From Elysia marginata (lineage: Eukaryota > Mollusca > Gastropoda > Plakobranchidae), in contig BMAT01012393.1 of the NCBI GenBank assembly GCA_019649035.1, positions 188,794-210,026 of the forward strand: 21,233 nt of DNA. Reading direction: 5' to 3'. The position numbers and the translations under genes are program-made. This document shows positions 21,214-21,233 of the stretch, in pieces (positions within the stretch are counted from its first letter, which is position 1; each line of letters starts with the position of its first letter). The notes under the pieces are model-generated. The model made no database searches and was not told the origin of the DNA. It saw nothing but the letters and a program-made list of their open reading frames with translations.

Positions 21214-21233
21214 TTTTTTTTTTTTTTTTTTTT
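21214..21233 (+). repeat. Poly-T run at the window edge
   Basis: Twenty T up to the last base. It could be the poly(A) tail of a minus-strand retroelement copy that continues outside, or a simple homopolymer. The window edge prevents a decision. Confidence 0.9.

Overview
The window is a stretch of AT-rich animal nuclear DNA. It carries one recognisable protein-coding gene, on the minus strand, spread over four short exons separated by introns of about 1.6, 6.6 and 6.4 kb. The gene is a Neuralized-type E3 ubiquitin ligase (neur/NEURL1 family), a regulator of Notch-ligand endocytosis. The exon-intron structure with GT-AG splice sites, tRNA-headed SINEs, microsatellites and AT-rich non-coding DNA all say metazoan. 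The Neuralized sequence looks invertebrate-like, and the SINE style suggests a lophotrochozoan, perhaps a mollusc. That placement is inference, not something the sequence proves.

Layout, read in gene order from right to left. Positions 15734-21233 are upstream of the first confident exon and hold no exon I can defend. They contain a degenerate purine-rich repeat block (about 18856-19573), an (AAT)n microsatellite and a terminal poly-T run. Exon D (15570-15733) opens the first NHR domain and exon C (8793-9138) completes it. Exon B (1812-2167) encodes a Pro/Ser/Gly-rich linker and the start of the second NHR domain. Exon A (1-185) continues NHR2 and is cut by the window edge. Phases agree at all three junctions (0, 1, 0), so the four exons give one open frame of 349 codons from the ATG in exon D. 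The rest of NHR2 and the expected C-terminal RING finger would lie beyond position 1.

The introns hold the accessory content. There are two tRNA-derived SINEs, both oriented with the gene. Their tRNA-like heads differ but they share a central core, and one has a perfect 14-bp target-site duplication. There is also a 74-bp near-perfect hairpin, two candidate small inverted-repeat elements, a 47-bp tandem repeat just upstream of the exon D acceptor, and several homopolymer or microsatellite tracts. Other open frames in the window look like chance frames in AT-rich DNA or antisense shadows of the exons. I found no previously undescribed multi-gene system. The most interesting signals are the shared SINE core, the long hairpin, and the four-codon offset between the introns that interrupt the two NHR repeats.
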